Assembly: GCF_022539505.1 (NCBI RefSeq)
Contig: NC_061510.1
Span: forward strand, 35,427,047 to 35,491,046
Direction: 5' to 3'
Origin: Lolium rigidum
Taxonomy: Eukaryota; Streptophyta; Magnoliopsida; Poales; Poaceae
Length of the DNA stretch: 64,000 bases
Shown: piece by piece, positions 34,570-46,336 of the stretch
Layout of the letters: the number at the start of each line of letters is the position of its first letter
How positions within the stretch are numbered: the stretch's first letter is position 1
Notes under the pieces: generated by a model
Databases searched by the model: none
What the model was told of the DNA's origin: nothing
What the model saw: the letters and a program-made list of their open reading frames with translations, nothing else
Made by a program: the position numbers and the translations under genes

Positions 34570-35442
34570 GAGCAAGTACAATAAGTCCTAGTCAGCTGGC
34601 TATAAGGATTAAAATAGTATATTATTGCTTAGTTGGAGGAGAGAGAGGAGGAGAGAGAAGGAGAGTGAGCTCTTAGAGCAATTCCAATAGTATAGCCAAC
34701 TGTTGGCTATAACAAGTTGTCATATCATTTGTAGTCATCATATAGCTAACATGTACAATAGTTGGCTATAAGAATGTAGTACTTTACTAATATATGACCC
34801 ACCTTTCACTCTCACAAGGTGCCTAGGAGCACGTGCAAGAGCTGGCTATTGCATAGTAGCCCACCTCCCTTCTCTCTCCTCTTCTCTCTCCTCCTCTCTC
34901 TTAGAGCAAGTACGATAGAGTCCAGTCAGCTGACTATAAGACATTAAATAATATATTTTAGATGAGTTGGAGGAGAGAGCAAGTACGATAGAGTCCAGTC
35001 AGCTGACTATAAGACATTAAATAATATATTTTAGATGAGTTGGAGGAGAGAGAAGAGGAGAGAGAAGGGAGGTGGGCTACTATGCAATAGCCAGCTCTTG
35101 CACGTGCTCCTAGGCACCTTGTGAGAGTGAAAGGTGGGTCATATATTAGTAAAGTACTACATTCTTATAGCCAACTATTGTACATGTTAGCTATATGATG
35201 ACTACAAATGATATGACAACTTGTTATAGCCAACAATTGGCTATACTATTGGAATTGCTCTTATGCAAGAGCCAGCTCTAGCACGTGCTCCTAGGCAGTT
35301 TGTGAGAGTGAAAGGTGGGCCATACATTGATAAAGTACTACATTTTTATAGCTCACTATTGTATATGTTGACTTTAAGTTGGCTATAGATGACATGGCAC
35401 TTGGCTTATAGCCAGCAGTTGGCTACACTATTGAAATTGCTC
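34570..35442. mobile_element. outer Tourist-like MITE, interrupted by a second one
   Basis: Begins gagcaagtacaata and ends attgaaattgctc, with trinucleotide TTA on both sides (34567-34569 and 35443-35445), as expected of PIF/Harbinger-type insertions. The left part is 34570-34672 and the right part 35264-35442. Removing the inner element and one TTA leaves about 285 bp. The family is non-coding and typically spreads near genes; the second GT47 gene begins 700 bp downstream. Confidence 0.7.
34676..35260. mobile_element. inner MITE composite: 220-bp inverted repeat with tandem-duplicated loop
   Basis: Flanked by TTA (34673-34675 and 35261-35263). Arms 34675-34894 and 35042-35261 are essentially exact reverse complements of 220 bp. 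The loop holds a 73-bp tandem duplication (34905-34977 and 34978-35050) beginning agcaagtacgatagag. The stretch 34904-35260 on its own is a complete MITE (TTA at 34901-34903), so the left arm is an inverted partial copy attached head to head. A transcript across it would fold into a long hairpin. Confidence 0.85.
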
Positions 35443-35445
35443 TTA

Positions 35446-36148
35446 ACCCAATTTTGAGTAGTAGTACAGCATAGAAGGCTGTGTTGACCGAGAGCTTCAA
35501 CCAAGTAATTTGGTCAAACAAGGGAGTATACTGAAGCATCATTAAACAAGCATGTAGTTAGTGTGGAGGACCATGCATGTAGATGAGCGTGTATACCGTA
35601 CACTCCGCTGTCAACGCTAGCTGCACGCCGAGTATCGCGCTTTGCACTAGAAAAACAAGTGTGTGCATCGGCTAGATCCACTACCAGAATTATAATCAAC
35701 AATTAGTAGTCCGAGGCTACACTATACTCCAAGTAGTACAAGTTACTTCCAATAACGCCTCAGCACGCAATGTGTATAGCTAGCGGGAGTGTTCTTGACG
35801 AGAAGCAAGCAGCTCCTCACTCTCGTCAGCAGCAGCAAGAGGCTTCGTCTTCCTCCTATCAGGACGCCTAATCATGGGGAGTAGTAGCTAGCTAGTACTA
35901 CGCTCCGGCATGCCCGTTGGCGTGGTGGCAAACTCGATCATAAAGCTGGTGAGCCACGCAATGTATATTCAGCCATCTCTTTGATCCAAAGTTAGAATCA
36001 ATGTCGACTTGCTTTGATGCTTTGTTTGCACTTCACTTCGTCATTGATCGTAGTAATCGTCTTTGCTGATCGCGTTCTTTGCATGAACTTCCAGCTGATC
36101 CAATCTGCACAGAAGGGCTGCCGTGCCCGGCGGCGACGGGCCGAGGGA
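35446..36148 (+). promoter_or_regulatory. upstream region of the second GT47 gene
   Basis: Mixed sequence with no clear TATA assignment. The reading frame of the gene is open upstream to 36014, with in-frame ATGs at 36017 and 36083, so part of this region could be coding or 5' UTR. A cag at about 36106-36112 could be a splice acceptor of a 5' UTR intron; I could not confirm a donor. Confidence 0.4.
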
Positions 36149-37585
36149 CTGATGAAGGAGGTACCGGTGGATCAGAAGACGGCAACCGCGGCACCGCCCC
36201 TCCGGTTCATGGTGGTGCTCGTGGCCGTCGGATGGATCTCCTTCCTCTACTACCAGTTCTCGGTGCTGGCCGGCTATGGCCAGGCGCCGCTGGTGGCCGG
36301 TGGCCGAAGTGACAGCGCCGACCCGTGCCGAGGGCGGTACATCTACGTGCACGACCTGCCGCCGCGCTTCAACGCCGACATCCTCCGCGACTGCCGCAAG
36401 ACCAAGGACCACTGGCCGGACATGTGTGGCTTCGTCAGCAACGCCGGTCTCGGGCACCCGCTAGCCGACCCGATCGACAAGGTGTTCACCGGCCAGAACG
36501 GGTGGTACGGCACGCACCAGTTCGCGCTCGACACCATATTCCACAACAGGATGAAGCAATACGCGTGCCTCACCAACCAGTCATCCGTCGCCGACGCCGT
36601 CTTCGTCCCCTTCTACGCCGGCTTCGATTTCGTCCGTTACCACTGGGGCTACGACAACGTCACCAAGGACGCCGCGTCGGTGGACCTGACCCAGTGGCTC
36701 ATGCGCCGGCCCGAGTGGAGGCGCGCGGGAGGGCGCGACCATTTTCTCGTCGCCGGCAGGACGGGGTGGGACTTCCGGCGGAGCACCAACATCAATCCCA
36801 ACTGGGGTACCGACCTCCTCGTCATGCCGGGCGGCCGGGAGATGTCGGTGCTCGTGGTGGAGTCGTCTCTCGTGCACGAGCGGGAGTACTCCGTGCCATA
36901 CCCGACGTACTTCCACCCAAGGTCGGACGCCGAGGTGCGACGGTGGCAAGACAGGGTGCGGGGCCTGGAGCGGCGGTGGCTCATGGCGTTCGTCGGCGCG
37001 CCGCGGCCGGACAACCCGAAGAACATCCGGGAGAAGATCATCAAGCAATGCACGGTGGCGCCCGGCGCGTGCGCCCAGCTAGGCTGCGCGTTCGGCAGCA
37101 GCCAGTGCCACTCCCCCTACAAGATAATGCGGCTGTTCCAGACGGCCACCTTCTGCCTGCAGCCCCCCGGCGACTCGTACACGCGGCGGTCGGTGTTCGA
37201 CTCAATGGTCGCCGGCTGCATCCCGGTGTTCTTTCACAGGGTGTCGGCGTACCTGCAGTACAAATGGTACCTACCCGAGGACCACGCCAAGTACTCGGTG
37301 TTCATCACGGAGGAGGACGTGCGGACGGGCAATGTGAGCATCGAGGGGGTGCTCCGGCAGATCCTGCCGGAGACAGTGGAGCGGATGCGGGAGGAGGTCA
37401 TCAGGCTCATCCCCACGATGTTGTACGCGGACCCGAGGTCCAAGCTGGAGACTGTGAGGGACGCATTCGACATCGCTGTCGACGGCATCATCGGGAAAGT
37501 AACGGCGGCGCGGAGGAGCGCAGCGGGGGATACCACGTTGGGCTCATCGTCATGGCAAGGTTTAGATTCCAGGCGGGGGAAATAG
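36149..37585 (+). CDS. GT47 xyloglucan galactosyltransferase-like protein, second paralogue
   Basis: A 478-residue intronless product from ATG 36149. A short tail ([19 protein letters not shown]) leads into a signal-anchor helix at about 19-40 ([20 protein letters not shown]), a much shorter stem than the 15223 gene, then the GT47 domain. Motifs seen are [52 protein letters not shown], and [20 protein letters not shown] followed by GCIPVFF. The C-terminus lacks the acidic extension of the other paralogue. I chose 36149 because it gives a normal type II anchor; ATG 36083 or 36017 would add 22 or 44 residues, including an extra hydrophobic stretch in the latter. GC content is high through the ORF, as in grass genes. 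Likely Golgi galactosyl- or related glycosyltransferase acting on cell-wall polysaccharide; exact acceptor unknown. Confidence 0.9.
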   Translation: MMKEVPVDQKTATAAPPLRFMVVLVAVGWISFLYYQFSVLAGYGQAPLVAGGRSDSADPCRGRYIYVHDLPPRFNADILRDCRKTKDHWPDMCGFVSNAGLGHPLADPIDKVFTGQNGWYGTHQFALDTIFHNRMKQYACLTNQSSVADAVFVPFYAGFDFVRYHWGYDNVTKDAASVDLTQWLMRRPEWRRAGGRDHFLVAGRTGWDFRRSTNINPNWGTDLLVMPGGREMSVLVVESSLVHEREYSVPYPTYFHPRSDAEVRRWQDRVRGLERRWLMAFVGAPRPDNPKNIREKIIKQCTVAPGACAQLGCAFGSSQCHSPYKIMRLFQTATFCLQPPGDSYTRRSVFDSMVAGCIPVFFHRVSAYLQYKWYLPEDHAKYSVFITEEDVRTGNVSIEGVLRQILPETVERMREEVIRLIPTMLYADPRSKLETVRDAFDIAVDGIIGKVTAARRSAAGDTTLGSSSWQGLDSRRGK

Positions 37586-39464
37586 GAGAGTAGCAAGTAT
37601 GGGTTATTTTTTCAATCGACACTTATAGTGTAGAAACATTTCCATTTCATGTATTTACTCGAATCTTAGCATTTAGATTAAATATCTTCTAACAATCGGC
37701 TTATAAATACATGCATCGTTTCTAACATCGGTTTATCAACTGCATTTTCCATTCCATGCATTTTACTCATTGGCCCGAGAAATAGTCAAATAAGCCAGGA
37801 AATGACGATAGCTGCATTTGAGAGAAATACTTTTATCCTATGCACGGAAGATTTGTATTGCTTGGTTCACATGAGAGGTCCCGTGCATTCATATGACAAT
37901 CTCATATTGGATTAACTCTTGTTTTGATATACCTCTTGTGCTTGAAGGCATTGCTTGGTTTTAGGGACGAGCTTCTCCGGGACGAAGGGTGAGTCGTGGA
38001 AGTAGAATCCATCCTACTCCTTTAGTCCTTTTGAGGTTTCATGTCCATACAAGCATTGAGAGTGAGCTTCCTGGTCGAGGATGTGCGCGTCTCCTCATAG
38101 GTTCTTGCACTAGCGCACAAACATCTCTTACACTTGGTAGCTTGGCGGTCGGTGGCGATGAATTTCACAGCATCGACCCGTCCCTTCCCGTTTGGTTTAT
38201 GTGCATCCTCTTAATAAAAAAACCTCTCAACTGTGATCCAATCCACCCGTGGTGATGGTGCATAGATGGGTTTGCTGATGTAGATGGCATCCCAGTCTTC
38301 ATCTTCAGGATCAGAGTAGTCTAAAGAATGTCCCTTCTTCTTCGGGATACGACTTTTAGCTTCGCGGCCATCGCCTTCCATTGACGAGGTCTGGAAACTA
38401 TCCCAAGAAGAAGCCATGAAGCCAAGAGGTTTGCCTTAGACTAGAACGGGGTAGAGCATGATGTAGATGGGATCTCTTGGTATGAAAAGAAAACAACTCT
38501 TGGAGGTGTATATTAAGGGGTTAGTATTTTTCCATAAGTCAGCCAAGAAAATAATACCAACACAAAAGAAAATAAATAATTGCTTTGGAAATTCAGGCAC
38601 CATAACGACCACATGTACAGCGGTTGCTCGTGCCATACCCAAAGTTCCGTGAAATTACAAATTAGAAGTGATACAAAAACTTACCTCTTCCAGGTATAGG
38701 TGGGATGCACCAGTACGGTGCCACCGTACTGTGAGTTACTGACTTCGGTACTCTTTTGTTTTCAACGGAGAAAAAGAACCCATGATTTGTGGATGTTTCA
38801 ACAACCATGGGCAAAGTTGTATCCCATCATACCGTCCTGCCATACTGTATATCCAATTACTACAGAAGGGTCGCTAAGTTTCAAAGAATAGGTTTGAAAT
38901 CGCCTCACAACCCTCGTTCGGTTGAACTTGATAACTTATATCATTTTGCTAGTTATTCTTTACACAAACATGTAGCTTCAAAGGTGTGGAAGACTTCAAA
39001 TTAAATCAGGTATTGCAGTCTATATCTTTAATGAATGATTATATTTTTTTAAAATTAAATCAGATATTGCAGTTGCCCTCGTTTATTTTATCGCCTCGCT
39101 TTTCATGAACAAGAAAACCCTATTCCTCAATTTGATATCTTGTTAGGGGACAAGAAAGAGTCTAAGCTTGAGGATATTTATGAGTGCAAATTATGTAGTG
39201 TTTTTGTTGAGTTTTTTGCATAAGGAGTAATGGAATTTTGGCATTTTACCGCACTCGCGCACACCTTTTCTACTTGTCTCACCAGGATCACGAAAATCAA
39301 GAGGTTAATGAGGAAACCAATTGAAGAGACGTCATTTTGGGCAGAAATATGATTATTTGAGGCAATAAATATCTTCCAAATATTTACTCACGTACCTGGG
39401 GGTTGAGCCAAATGTCAAATTTGCGGAGACACGCCACATGTATGAAATACCATTGACGTGATAC
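37586..39464. other. 3' flank of the second GT47 gene, a small ORF, and left part of an old LTR-like sequence
   Basis: A likely 3' UTR follows the stop. The minus-strand ORF 38417-38211 (68 aa, MASSWDSFQTSSMEGDGREA...) is acidic and ends at a poly-A-like run (aaaaaaa, 38216-38222). I do not recognise it; it may be a transposon protein remnant. A short perfect hairpin agtacggtg/caccgtact sits at 38712-38730. The final few hundred bases before 39465 appear to belong to the sequence that resumes at 53364. Confidence 0.4.
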
Positions 39465-40898
39465 TGATACGTCTCAAACGTATCTATAATTTCTTATGTT
39501 CCATGCTACTTTATTGATGATACTCACATGTTTTATACACATTATATGTCATATTTATGCGTTTTCCGGAACTAATCTATTGACGAGATGCCGAAGTGTC
39601 AGTTGCTGTTTTTGGTTCCAGAAATCCTAGTAAGGAAATATTCTCGGAATTGGACGAAATCAACGCCCAGAGTCTTAGAATTGGACGAAGCTTCCAGAAC
39701 ACCCGAGAGCCGCCAGAGGGGAGCCCTGGGGGCCCCACACACCAGGCTGGCGCGGCCAGGGTGTGGGCCGCGCCCCCCTGTTGTGTCATCGCCCCGTCAG
39801 CCCTCCGACTCCGCCTCTTCGCCTATTTAAAGGTCCCTGACCTAAAACCTCGATACGAAAAAGCCACGGTACGAGAAACCTTCCAGAGCCGCCGCCATCG
39901 TGAAGCCAAGATCTGGGGGACAGGAGTCTCTGTTCCGGCACGCCGCCGGGACGGGGAAGTGCCCCCGGAAGGCTCCTCCATCATCTACACCGCCGTCTCC
40001 ACCGCCATCTTCACCGCCATCACTGTCTCCATGATGAGGAGGGAGTAATTCACCCCCGGGGCTGAGGGCTCCGCTGTAGCTATGTGGTTCACCTCTCTCT
40101 TTATGTGATCTAGTTGAATATCATCTATGTGCTACTCTAGTGATGTTATTAAAGTACTCTATTCCTCCTCCACGGTGTAATGGTGACAGTATGTGCATCG
40201 TGTAGTACTTGGCGTAGGTTATGATTGTAATCTCTTGTAGATTATGAAGTTAATTATTGCTATGATAGTATTGATGTGATCTATTCCTCCTTCATAGTGT
40301 GATGGTGACAGTGTGCATCCTATGTTAGTACTTGGTGTAATTGCGTTGGTCTGTCATGCACTCTAAGGTTATTTAAATATGAACATTGAATGTTGTGGAG
40401 CTTGTTAACTCCGGCATTGAGGTGCTCTTGTAGCCCTACGCAATTAGTGGTGTTCATCATCCAACAAGAGAGTGTAGAGTGGTTTTATTATGTGATCAAT
40501 GTTGAGAGTGTCCACTAGTGAAAGTATGATCCCTAGGCCTTGTTTCCAAACATCGAATCTCCATTTATTTACTGTTCTGTTGCATGTTTACTCGCTGCCA
40601 TATTTTATTCAGATTGTTATTACCACTCATATACATCCATACAACTTGTATTTCACTATCTCTTCGCCGAACTAGTGCACCTATACATCTGACAAGTGTA
40701 TTAGGTGTGTTGGGGACACAAGAGACTTCTTGTATCGTGATTGCAGGGTTGCTTGAGAGGGATATCTTTGAACTCTTCCTCCCCGAGTTCGATAAACCTT
40801 GGGTGATCCACTTAAGGGAAACTTGCTGTCTGTTCTACAAACCTCTGCTCTTGGAGGCCCAACACTGTCTACAAGAATAGAAGCACCCGTAGACATCA
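39465..40898 (+). repeat. 5' LTR of element C
   Basis: 1,434 bp; TGATACGTCTC start, GACATCA end. TATA-like ctatttaaagg at about 39824. It differs from its partner at 51917 by scattered substitutions and small indels. Confidence 0.9.
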
Positions 40899-40908
40899 AG
40901 CACTTTTC

Positions 40909-40926
40909 TGGCGCCGTTGCCGGGGA
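40909..40926 (+). other. primer-binding site matching tRNA-Asp, element C
   Basis: Same 18-mer as in elements A and E, 10 bp after the LTR end. A partial second copy of its first bases (ttttctggcgcc) occurs at 40971-40982. Confidence 0.85.
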
Positions 40927-41148
40927 GGAAAGGTAAAAGGCACTCATACTCCGGTCCCAGGTAAAAGTACTTTTCTGGCGCCATTGTGTGAGTGTTCGAA
41001 GCTATTTCCTTTAGATCCTGCAATTGCATCTTTTTGTTTCTTGTTTACACTAGTAAGGCATAATGGAAAACATCGCATGAGCTTTTTGTACTATTTCCTG
41101 AGTCAAGACATGAATGGTTTAATGCGAAAATTAAAAAACCTATGGAAC

Positions 41149-42312
41149 TGTTATCACCAGAATTTGACCGGATCAGAGGTGGGCCGCGATTGAAGATGGG
41201 CTTGAAGAATATACATAGAAGAAATACATGAATCGGCCTTATATGCAAAGTTTGGGCTAGTGTGCCCATGTATCTGTACCATAGTAGGAAACGTGTCGGT
41301 TAGATGGAGTTTGGGCTCGTGCCCGGTTGGGATTATTCCCACGTTAGAAAGTCTACGGACTATAAATATGTATCTAGGGTTTATGAAATAAACAACAACC
41401 ACGTTCACCACAAACCAATCTAGGCGCATCGCCAACTCCCTTGTCTCGAGGGTTTCTTCCGGGTAAGCATCATGCTGCCTAGATCGCATCTTGCGATCTA
41501 GGCGATACACGTTTATTCGTCGTTCATGCGTTGCTCGTCGCCGAAGCCTTTTTGATGGCGAGCAACGTAGTTATCATAGGTGTTTTAGGGTTAGCATTGT
41601 TCATCGTATCATATGCTATCGTCGTGCGACCCTTAGACATCTAGCCGCCCTTACACCTATCTTGGGTGTAAGGGCGGCACCCCGCTTGATCTTTATTTAG
41701 TAGATCCGATCCGTTATGGTTGCTCCTTGTTCTTCAAGGATTAGTTTAATATCTGCATGGTTAGGCCTTACAAACGGGTTGAAGGATCCAGGTGGCGCGT
41801 AGGGTGTAGTTTGCTAGCCCTAGACGAGGATGTTCCGAGGATCAACTTCGTGTTGGTTTTTAGGCCTTGTCTAGGGTCGGTTTACGATCACCGTGCGTGG
41901 CCGCCAGGCTCAATCACGAGTAGGATGTTCCGATTATGCGGTGAAAACCCTAAATCGTAGTAGGTCGTTTTAGCTTTATCTTGATCAAGCAGGACCACCA
42001 TCTGATCGTACACCTCGTACGCATCATGGGTGGATCGGCTCCTTGAGCCGATTCACGGGACAACTCGAGAGCCGATCGAGGCTCGTATTTAATGTTTACG
42101 TGTGTGCCATGTAGGAAACTAAGCGAGGCACATCCAACACCTTCCTGACCAGGTATAGGTCAGGTGGCACGCCCTTGCATCAGCATCGGACGTGCGTGCC
42201 GAAGGCTTTGCGGGCCGTCGCTCGGAGGGACCAGGGCCAGCCGCAGTCCTGGGAGCCTCCCGGCTCTACGGTGTTGCCCGTCGCTGCCCGCCGGTGGTTT
42301 CTGAACGCAACA
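41149..42312 (+). repeat. 5' LTR of element D
   Basis: 1,164 bp; TGTTATCACC start, CGCAACA end. TATA-like ctataaatatg at about 41360. A short inverted pair, cgcccttacacctatctt/gggtgtaagggcg, is at about 41648-41676. It is very similar to the 3' LTR apart from small indels (for example about 8 bp near 41500 versus 47965). Confidence 0.92.
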
Positions 42313-42317
42313 CATTC

Positions 42318-42334
42318 TGGCACGCCCGGTGGGA
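42318..42334 (+). other. primer-binding site of element D
   Basis: tggcacgcccggtggga starts 5 bp after the LTR end. Its position and TGG start fit a tRNA primer site different from that of A, C and E. I have not matched it to a specific tRNA. Confidence 0.65.
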
Positions 42335-42373
42335 CAATCTTCGACATCAACCGCATCGCCATCTACATCTGAG

Positions 42374-43511
42374 ATGGCGGAAGGCACTCCAGTCAAGTAC
42401 GAGGATCTGACCGACGAGCTCAAGAAGAAGCATGACGAGATCAAAGCGGTCCTCGAAGCCGACCTCATCGGCTCTTTTCACGAACCCGCTCACACGGCAT
42501 CAGGTGGAAAGGGTTCTCACCTGAAGGCGCGCTCGATGGAGTGGACCTGTCCACCCCGTCAGAAGAACGCACCAGGTCGTTGCGTCAGGAGATTAACTTC
42601 ATGGTGGCTCATTCGCTGCACCGCCATTCTGAGAGCCTGGTGAACACTTTGGAGCGTGTCGCTCTTCGGGTGATCCAGGAAGTCATGAGCCATCAGTACT
42701 CTCCGTCAGGACCAGCTCTGGGGACTCACCAAGGAGAGATGCCACTCCAGTCCCGTCCACCGCTGCCATTCACGTTGGCAGCACCAGAAGTGCCGAATTC
42801 ACCGGCATCCGCCGTTAACATGGTGGAGTGCACTTACCCTGGAGGGTGCCAGCCAAGATTCTCGTTCAACATCAACATGATAGGGCTCGGGCACCACCCT
42901 GGTAAGGACAGAGACGAGGGCAGCTGCTCTCACAGCGAAGACAAGGAGGAAGCTGTTCCACGCGATCGGCCCCGACACCTCCAAAAAATCCTGGTTACAA
43001 TCAAGATGAAGGCCGATTCTAGCGATCGGCCCGCATTATCCGTACCACACGCTCTCCCTGTATTTGGTGTCGACCTCACAGGTGACGGAAAGCTAGGATA
43101 TGGGTTTACATCGGCCGATGAGCTAGAGGAAGTCGACATCGGTCCTGGGGATAAGCCGCGACCGACTTTTATCAGCAAGAAGTTAGATCCACATCTTAGG
43201 GGTCAGATGATAGCTCTGCTAAAAGAATACCCAGATTGCTTTGCATGGGATTACACAGAGATGCCTAGGTTGGACAGGAGCATCATTGAACATCGGCTTC
43301 CCCTTAAGAAAGGGTTTCGGCCGTTCCAACAACGAGCACGTCAGATGAAGGCCGAGATTCTGGAAGAGGTCAAGAAAGAGATCGAGAAGATGTCGGCCGC
43401 CGGGTTCATTAGGCCATGCAGGTATGCTGAATGGATCTCCGATATCGTTCTCGTAGAAAAGAAAGACGGCCGATGGCGTGTGGCCATCGATTTCCGAGAT
43501 CTTAACGAGCC
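42374..43511 (+). pseudogene. element D gag N-terminus fused by deletion to the region before reverse transcriptase
   Basis: The gag start (ATG 42374, MAEGTPVKYEDLTDELKKKH) is open to about 42540. The recognisable sequence then continues in the frame 42541-43554: a short remainder of gag, then, without zinc knuckle or protease, the pre-polymerase linker and the start of reverse transcriptase (LKKGFRPFQQRARQM, GFIRPCRYAEWISDIVLVEK, WRVAIDFRDLN). Most of gag and all of protease are missing, and one frame change separates the pieces. Confidence 0.8.
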
Positions 43512-44242
43512 ACTCCAAAAGATGAGTATCCGATGCTCGTGGCGAAAACATTGATCAATGCAGCTGCCGGCCACAAGGTGTTGAGCTTCATGGATGGCAA
43601 CGCCGGCTATAACCAGATCTTCATGGCTCCGGAAGATATACACAAGACCGCATTCGAGTACCAGGGGCGGTAGGCTTGTTTGAATATGTGGTCATGACCT
43701 TTGGGTTGAAGAACGCTGGTGCAACGTACCAAAGGGCCATGAATTATATATTTCACGATCTGATCGGCAAGTTGGTGGAGATCTACATCGATGACGTGGT
43801 AGTTAAGTCTGTCTCCATGGAGGGGCACTTGGATGATTTGCGACGCATCCTAGACCGAACTCGGAAGTTCGGACTGAGAATGAATCCAAAGAAGTGTGCC
43901 TTTGGTGTGACGGCCGGTCAGTTCCTAGGTTTTCTGGTTCATGAACGGGGAATTGAGATCGGCCTGAAAAGTCAGGAGGCAGTGCGTACCATGCAACCGC
44001 CCACCACAAAGAAGGAGCTCCAACGTCTTATCGGCAAGATCAACTTCGTCCGACGATTCATCTCCAACCTATCAGGACGAATCGAGCCGTTCATGGCGCT
44101 GGTGAAAATTAAATCCGATGACGAGTTTCGCTGGGGGCGAACGAGCGACGGGCGTTTGACGAGATTAAGCGGTATCGACAACGCCGCTGTGCTCGGTTCC
44201 ACCCCAACAAGACGAGGCCGTTCTATATCTACTTATCGATAG
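43512..44242 (+). pseudogene. element D reverse transcriptase, frameshifted
   Basis: After a frame change at about 43511 the domain continues (AGHKVLSFMDGNAGYNQIFM). A second change at about 43665 leads into 43676-44242 with FEYVVMTFGLKNAGATYQRA and the catalytic YIDDVVVKS, followed by the thumb/connection motif (FGVTAGQFLGFLVHERGIEI) and ELQRLIGKINFVRRFI. Catalytic aspartates are present but the frame is interrupted at least twice. A further break near 44130 leads to a premature end. Confidence 0.88.
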
Positions 44243-44249
44243 GCTGACA

Positions 44250-44605
44250 CGTCCATCGCTTCGGTGGTGGTGCAACTCTATGAAGGTGTTGAAAAGGTCG
44301 TTTTCTACCTCAGCAGAAGGATGTTGGACGCAAAGACAAGGTATCCTGAAGTCGAGAAGCTGTGCCTTTGCCTGTTCTTCACCTGCACCAAGCTGCATCA
44401 CATCCTTTTGACGGCAGAGATCATCGTCATATGCAAGTCAGACGTTGTCAAGCACATGTTGTCGGCCCCTGTTTTGAAAGGCCGGCTTGGTAAGTGGATG
44501 TTTGCATTGACGGAGTTCGATCTTCGGTATCAGCCTGCGAAAGCAGTCAAGGGACAAGCATTGGCTGATCTTATAGCTGAACGGATTAATACTAATATAG
44601 CAAGT
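44250..44605 (+). pseudogene. element D RNase H domain
   Basis: Frame 44264-44653 contains the gypsy RNase H pattern VFYLSRRMLDAKTRYPEVEK and later LTEFDLRYQPAKAVKGQALA followed by DLIAE. The N-terminal catalytic part around 44200-44260 is in other frames, with a stop (tag at 44239-44241). Confidence 0.8.
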
Positions 44606-44614
44606 ACTATACGT

Positions 44615-45020
44615 ACGTGCATGGGCTATGTTCTTCGATGGATCGGCTTGTGACGATGGTTGTGGCATCGGTATTCTGCTCGTGTCGCCTCGGGGGCAAC
44701 ATATTCTTTCGCCATCGAGGCTATCTACCCCTTGCACCAACAATGTTGCTGAGTATGAAGCAGTGCGCAAGGGAATGGAGTTGCTTTTGGAAGCCGGGGC
44801 AGAGGCAGTGGAGCTTTTTGGAGATTCGAAGTTGGTGATCTCTCAACTCACGGACGAATACAAGTGCGAGAGTGAGTCACTTTTTCCATATTGGGTGGAG
44901 TGTCGTGAGCTGATGACACATTTTCGATACATCAATTTCAATTGGGTCCCAAGGTCTCAGAATACCGACGCCAATGATCTCGCACAGATGGCGTCAGGAT
45001 ATAAGGACATGCCAGACGGG
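44615..45020 (+). pseudogene. element D second RNase H-like domain
   Basis: Frame 44628-45542 begins with FFDGSACDDGCGIGILLVSP and continues through NNVAEYEAVRKGMELLL, FGDSKLVISQL and SQNTDANDLAQMAS. The spaced acidic residues (D, E, D, D) are those of an RNase H fold. A second such domain between polymerase and integrase is the hallmark of Tat-lineage elements. Confidence 0.82.
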
Positions 45021-46336
45021 ACAGAAGTTCAGGTACAGTTCCTGGAACAGGATGATTGGAGAGCCGATATCTTCAATTATTTGAAGGATTCGGCTCGGGG
45101 GGCACCCAAAAGGATAAGATACAAGGCTATGAAATATGTCCTTATAGGAGATGACATGTTCTACAGGATGTTGGAAGGGTTACTACTCAAATGCCTGGGA
45201 CCAACTGAGTCTAACCGGCTCTTACATGAGGTGCATGAAGGCGCCTGTGGAACTCACCAATCGGCCCATAAGATGAAGTGGTTAATTAGGCGATCAGGGT
45301 TTTATTGGCCTACCATGCTGGAAGACTGCTTCAAGTACTACAAGGGATGCCAAGCGTGTCAGATGTTCGGAAAAATCCAGATGGTACCCGCATCAGCGAT
45401 GAACCCCATCATCAAACCTTGGCCATTTCGAGGTTGGGGCATGGATATGATCGGCAAAATACATCCTCCGTCAAGCAAGAACCACGAGTGGATTCGGCCA
45501 TTACAGATTATTTCACCAAATGGGTGGAGGCCGTTCCCATGAAGAAAGTAAAATCGGAAGATGTTATCCAATTTGTCAAAGAACATGTCATTCATAGGTT
45601 CGGGATTCCCCAAACCATCACGACCGATGGAGGTTCGGTCTTTGTCTCTAAAGAATTCAGAAAGTTCGCGATGACATGGGGATTAAGCTAATCCGATCAT
45701 CTCCATACTATGCTCAAGCCAACGGGCAAGCCGAAGCATCCAATCAAAGCCCGATCAAGCTGATTAAGAGGAAGATTGACGAAAACCCTAGGGTGTGGCA
45801 TGAGACGTTGTCGAAGCTTTGTGGGCCTATCGCATGTCATGCCATGGAGCTATAAAGACTTCGCCGTACCGGCTTGTCTATGGGCGAGGAGGCCGTATTG
45901 CCTTGGGAAATTACGGCTGGATCGAGGCGTGTCACATTTCGAGAATGATGCGACGCCACAAGAGTACGCAACCACGATGAGTGACACTATTGAGGATGCG
46001 ACGGAACTTAGACTTTGGTCGTTGGAGAAGATTAAAGAGAACAAAGCCGGGGTAGCTCGGGCATACAATAAGAAGGTGAGACCAAAGGAGTTTCAAGTTG
46101 GTGATCTAGTATGGGAAGCCGTGTTGCCACTAGGAACCAGGGATAAAGCATACGGCAAATGGTCTCCTAATTGGCACGGTCCTTACAAAGTCGTCCGGGT
46201 TACGAAGGGCAATGCCTACATGCTTGAACGAGTTGGATGGTGTAAAGTTCCCAGTGGCCGTCAATGGCCAGCATCTCAAGAAGTATTTCCCAAGCATGTG
46301 GGAGGATGGGCAGTGAGATATGGAGGCCGATTCTAA
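45021..46336 (+). pseudogene. element D integrase, frameshifted
   Basis: The zinc-binding N-terminus (HEVHEGACGTHQSAHKMKWL, KYYKGCQACQMFG) and the start of the catalytic core (WGMDMIGKI) are in frame 44628-45542. The middle core (FVKEHVIHRFGIPQTITTDG) is in frame 45305-45691. The remaining core is scattered, and the C-terminal part (EFQVGDLVWEAVLPLG, KWSPNWHGPYKVVRV) is in 45776-46336. At least three frame changes, so no active enzyme. Confidence 0.85.

Noticed and set aside
36325..37593. 422-codon second-frame ORF over the second GT47 gene
   Set aside because: Arg/Ala/Pro-rich shadow of the real frame; the GT47 frame has all family motifs.
38712..38730. Perfect 9-bp hairpin agtacggtg/caccgtact
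   Set aside because: No U-run, gene end or repeat context; likely chance.
40909..40926. tRNA-Asp-like sequence
   Set aside because: Only the complement of the tRNA 3' end; it is a primer-binding site, not a tRNA gene. The same applies at 23903 and 55862.
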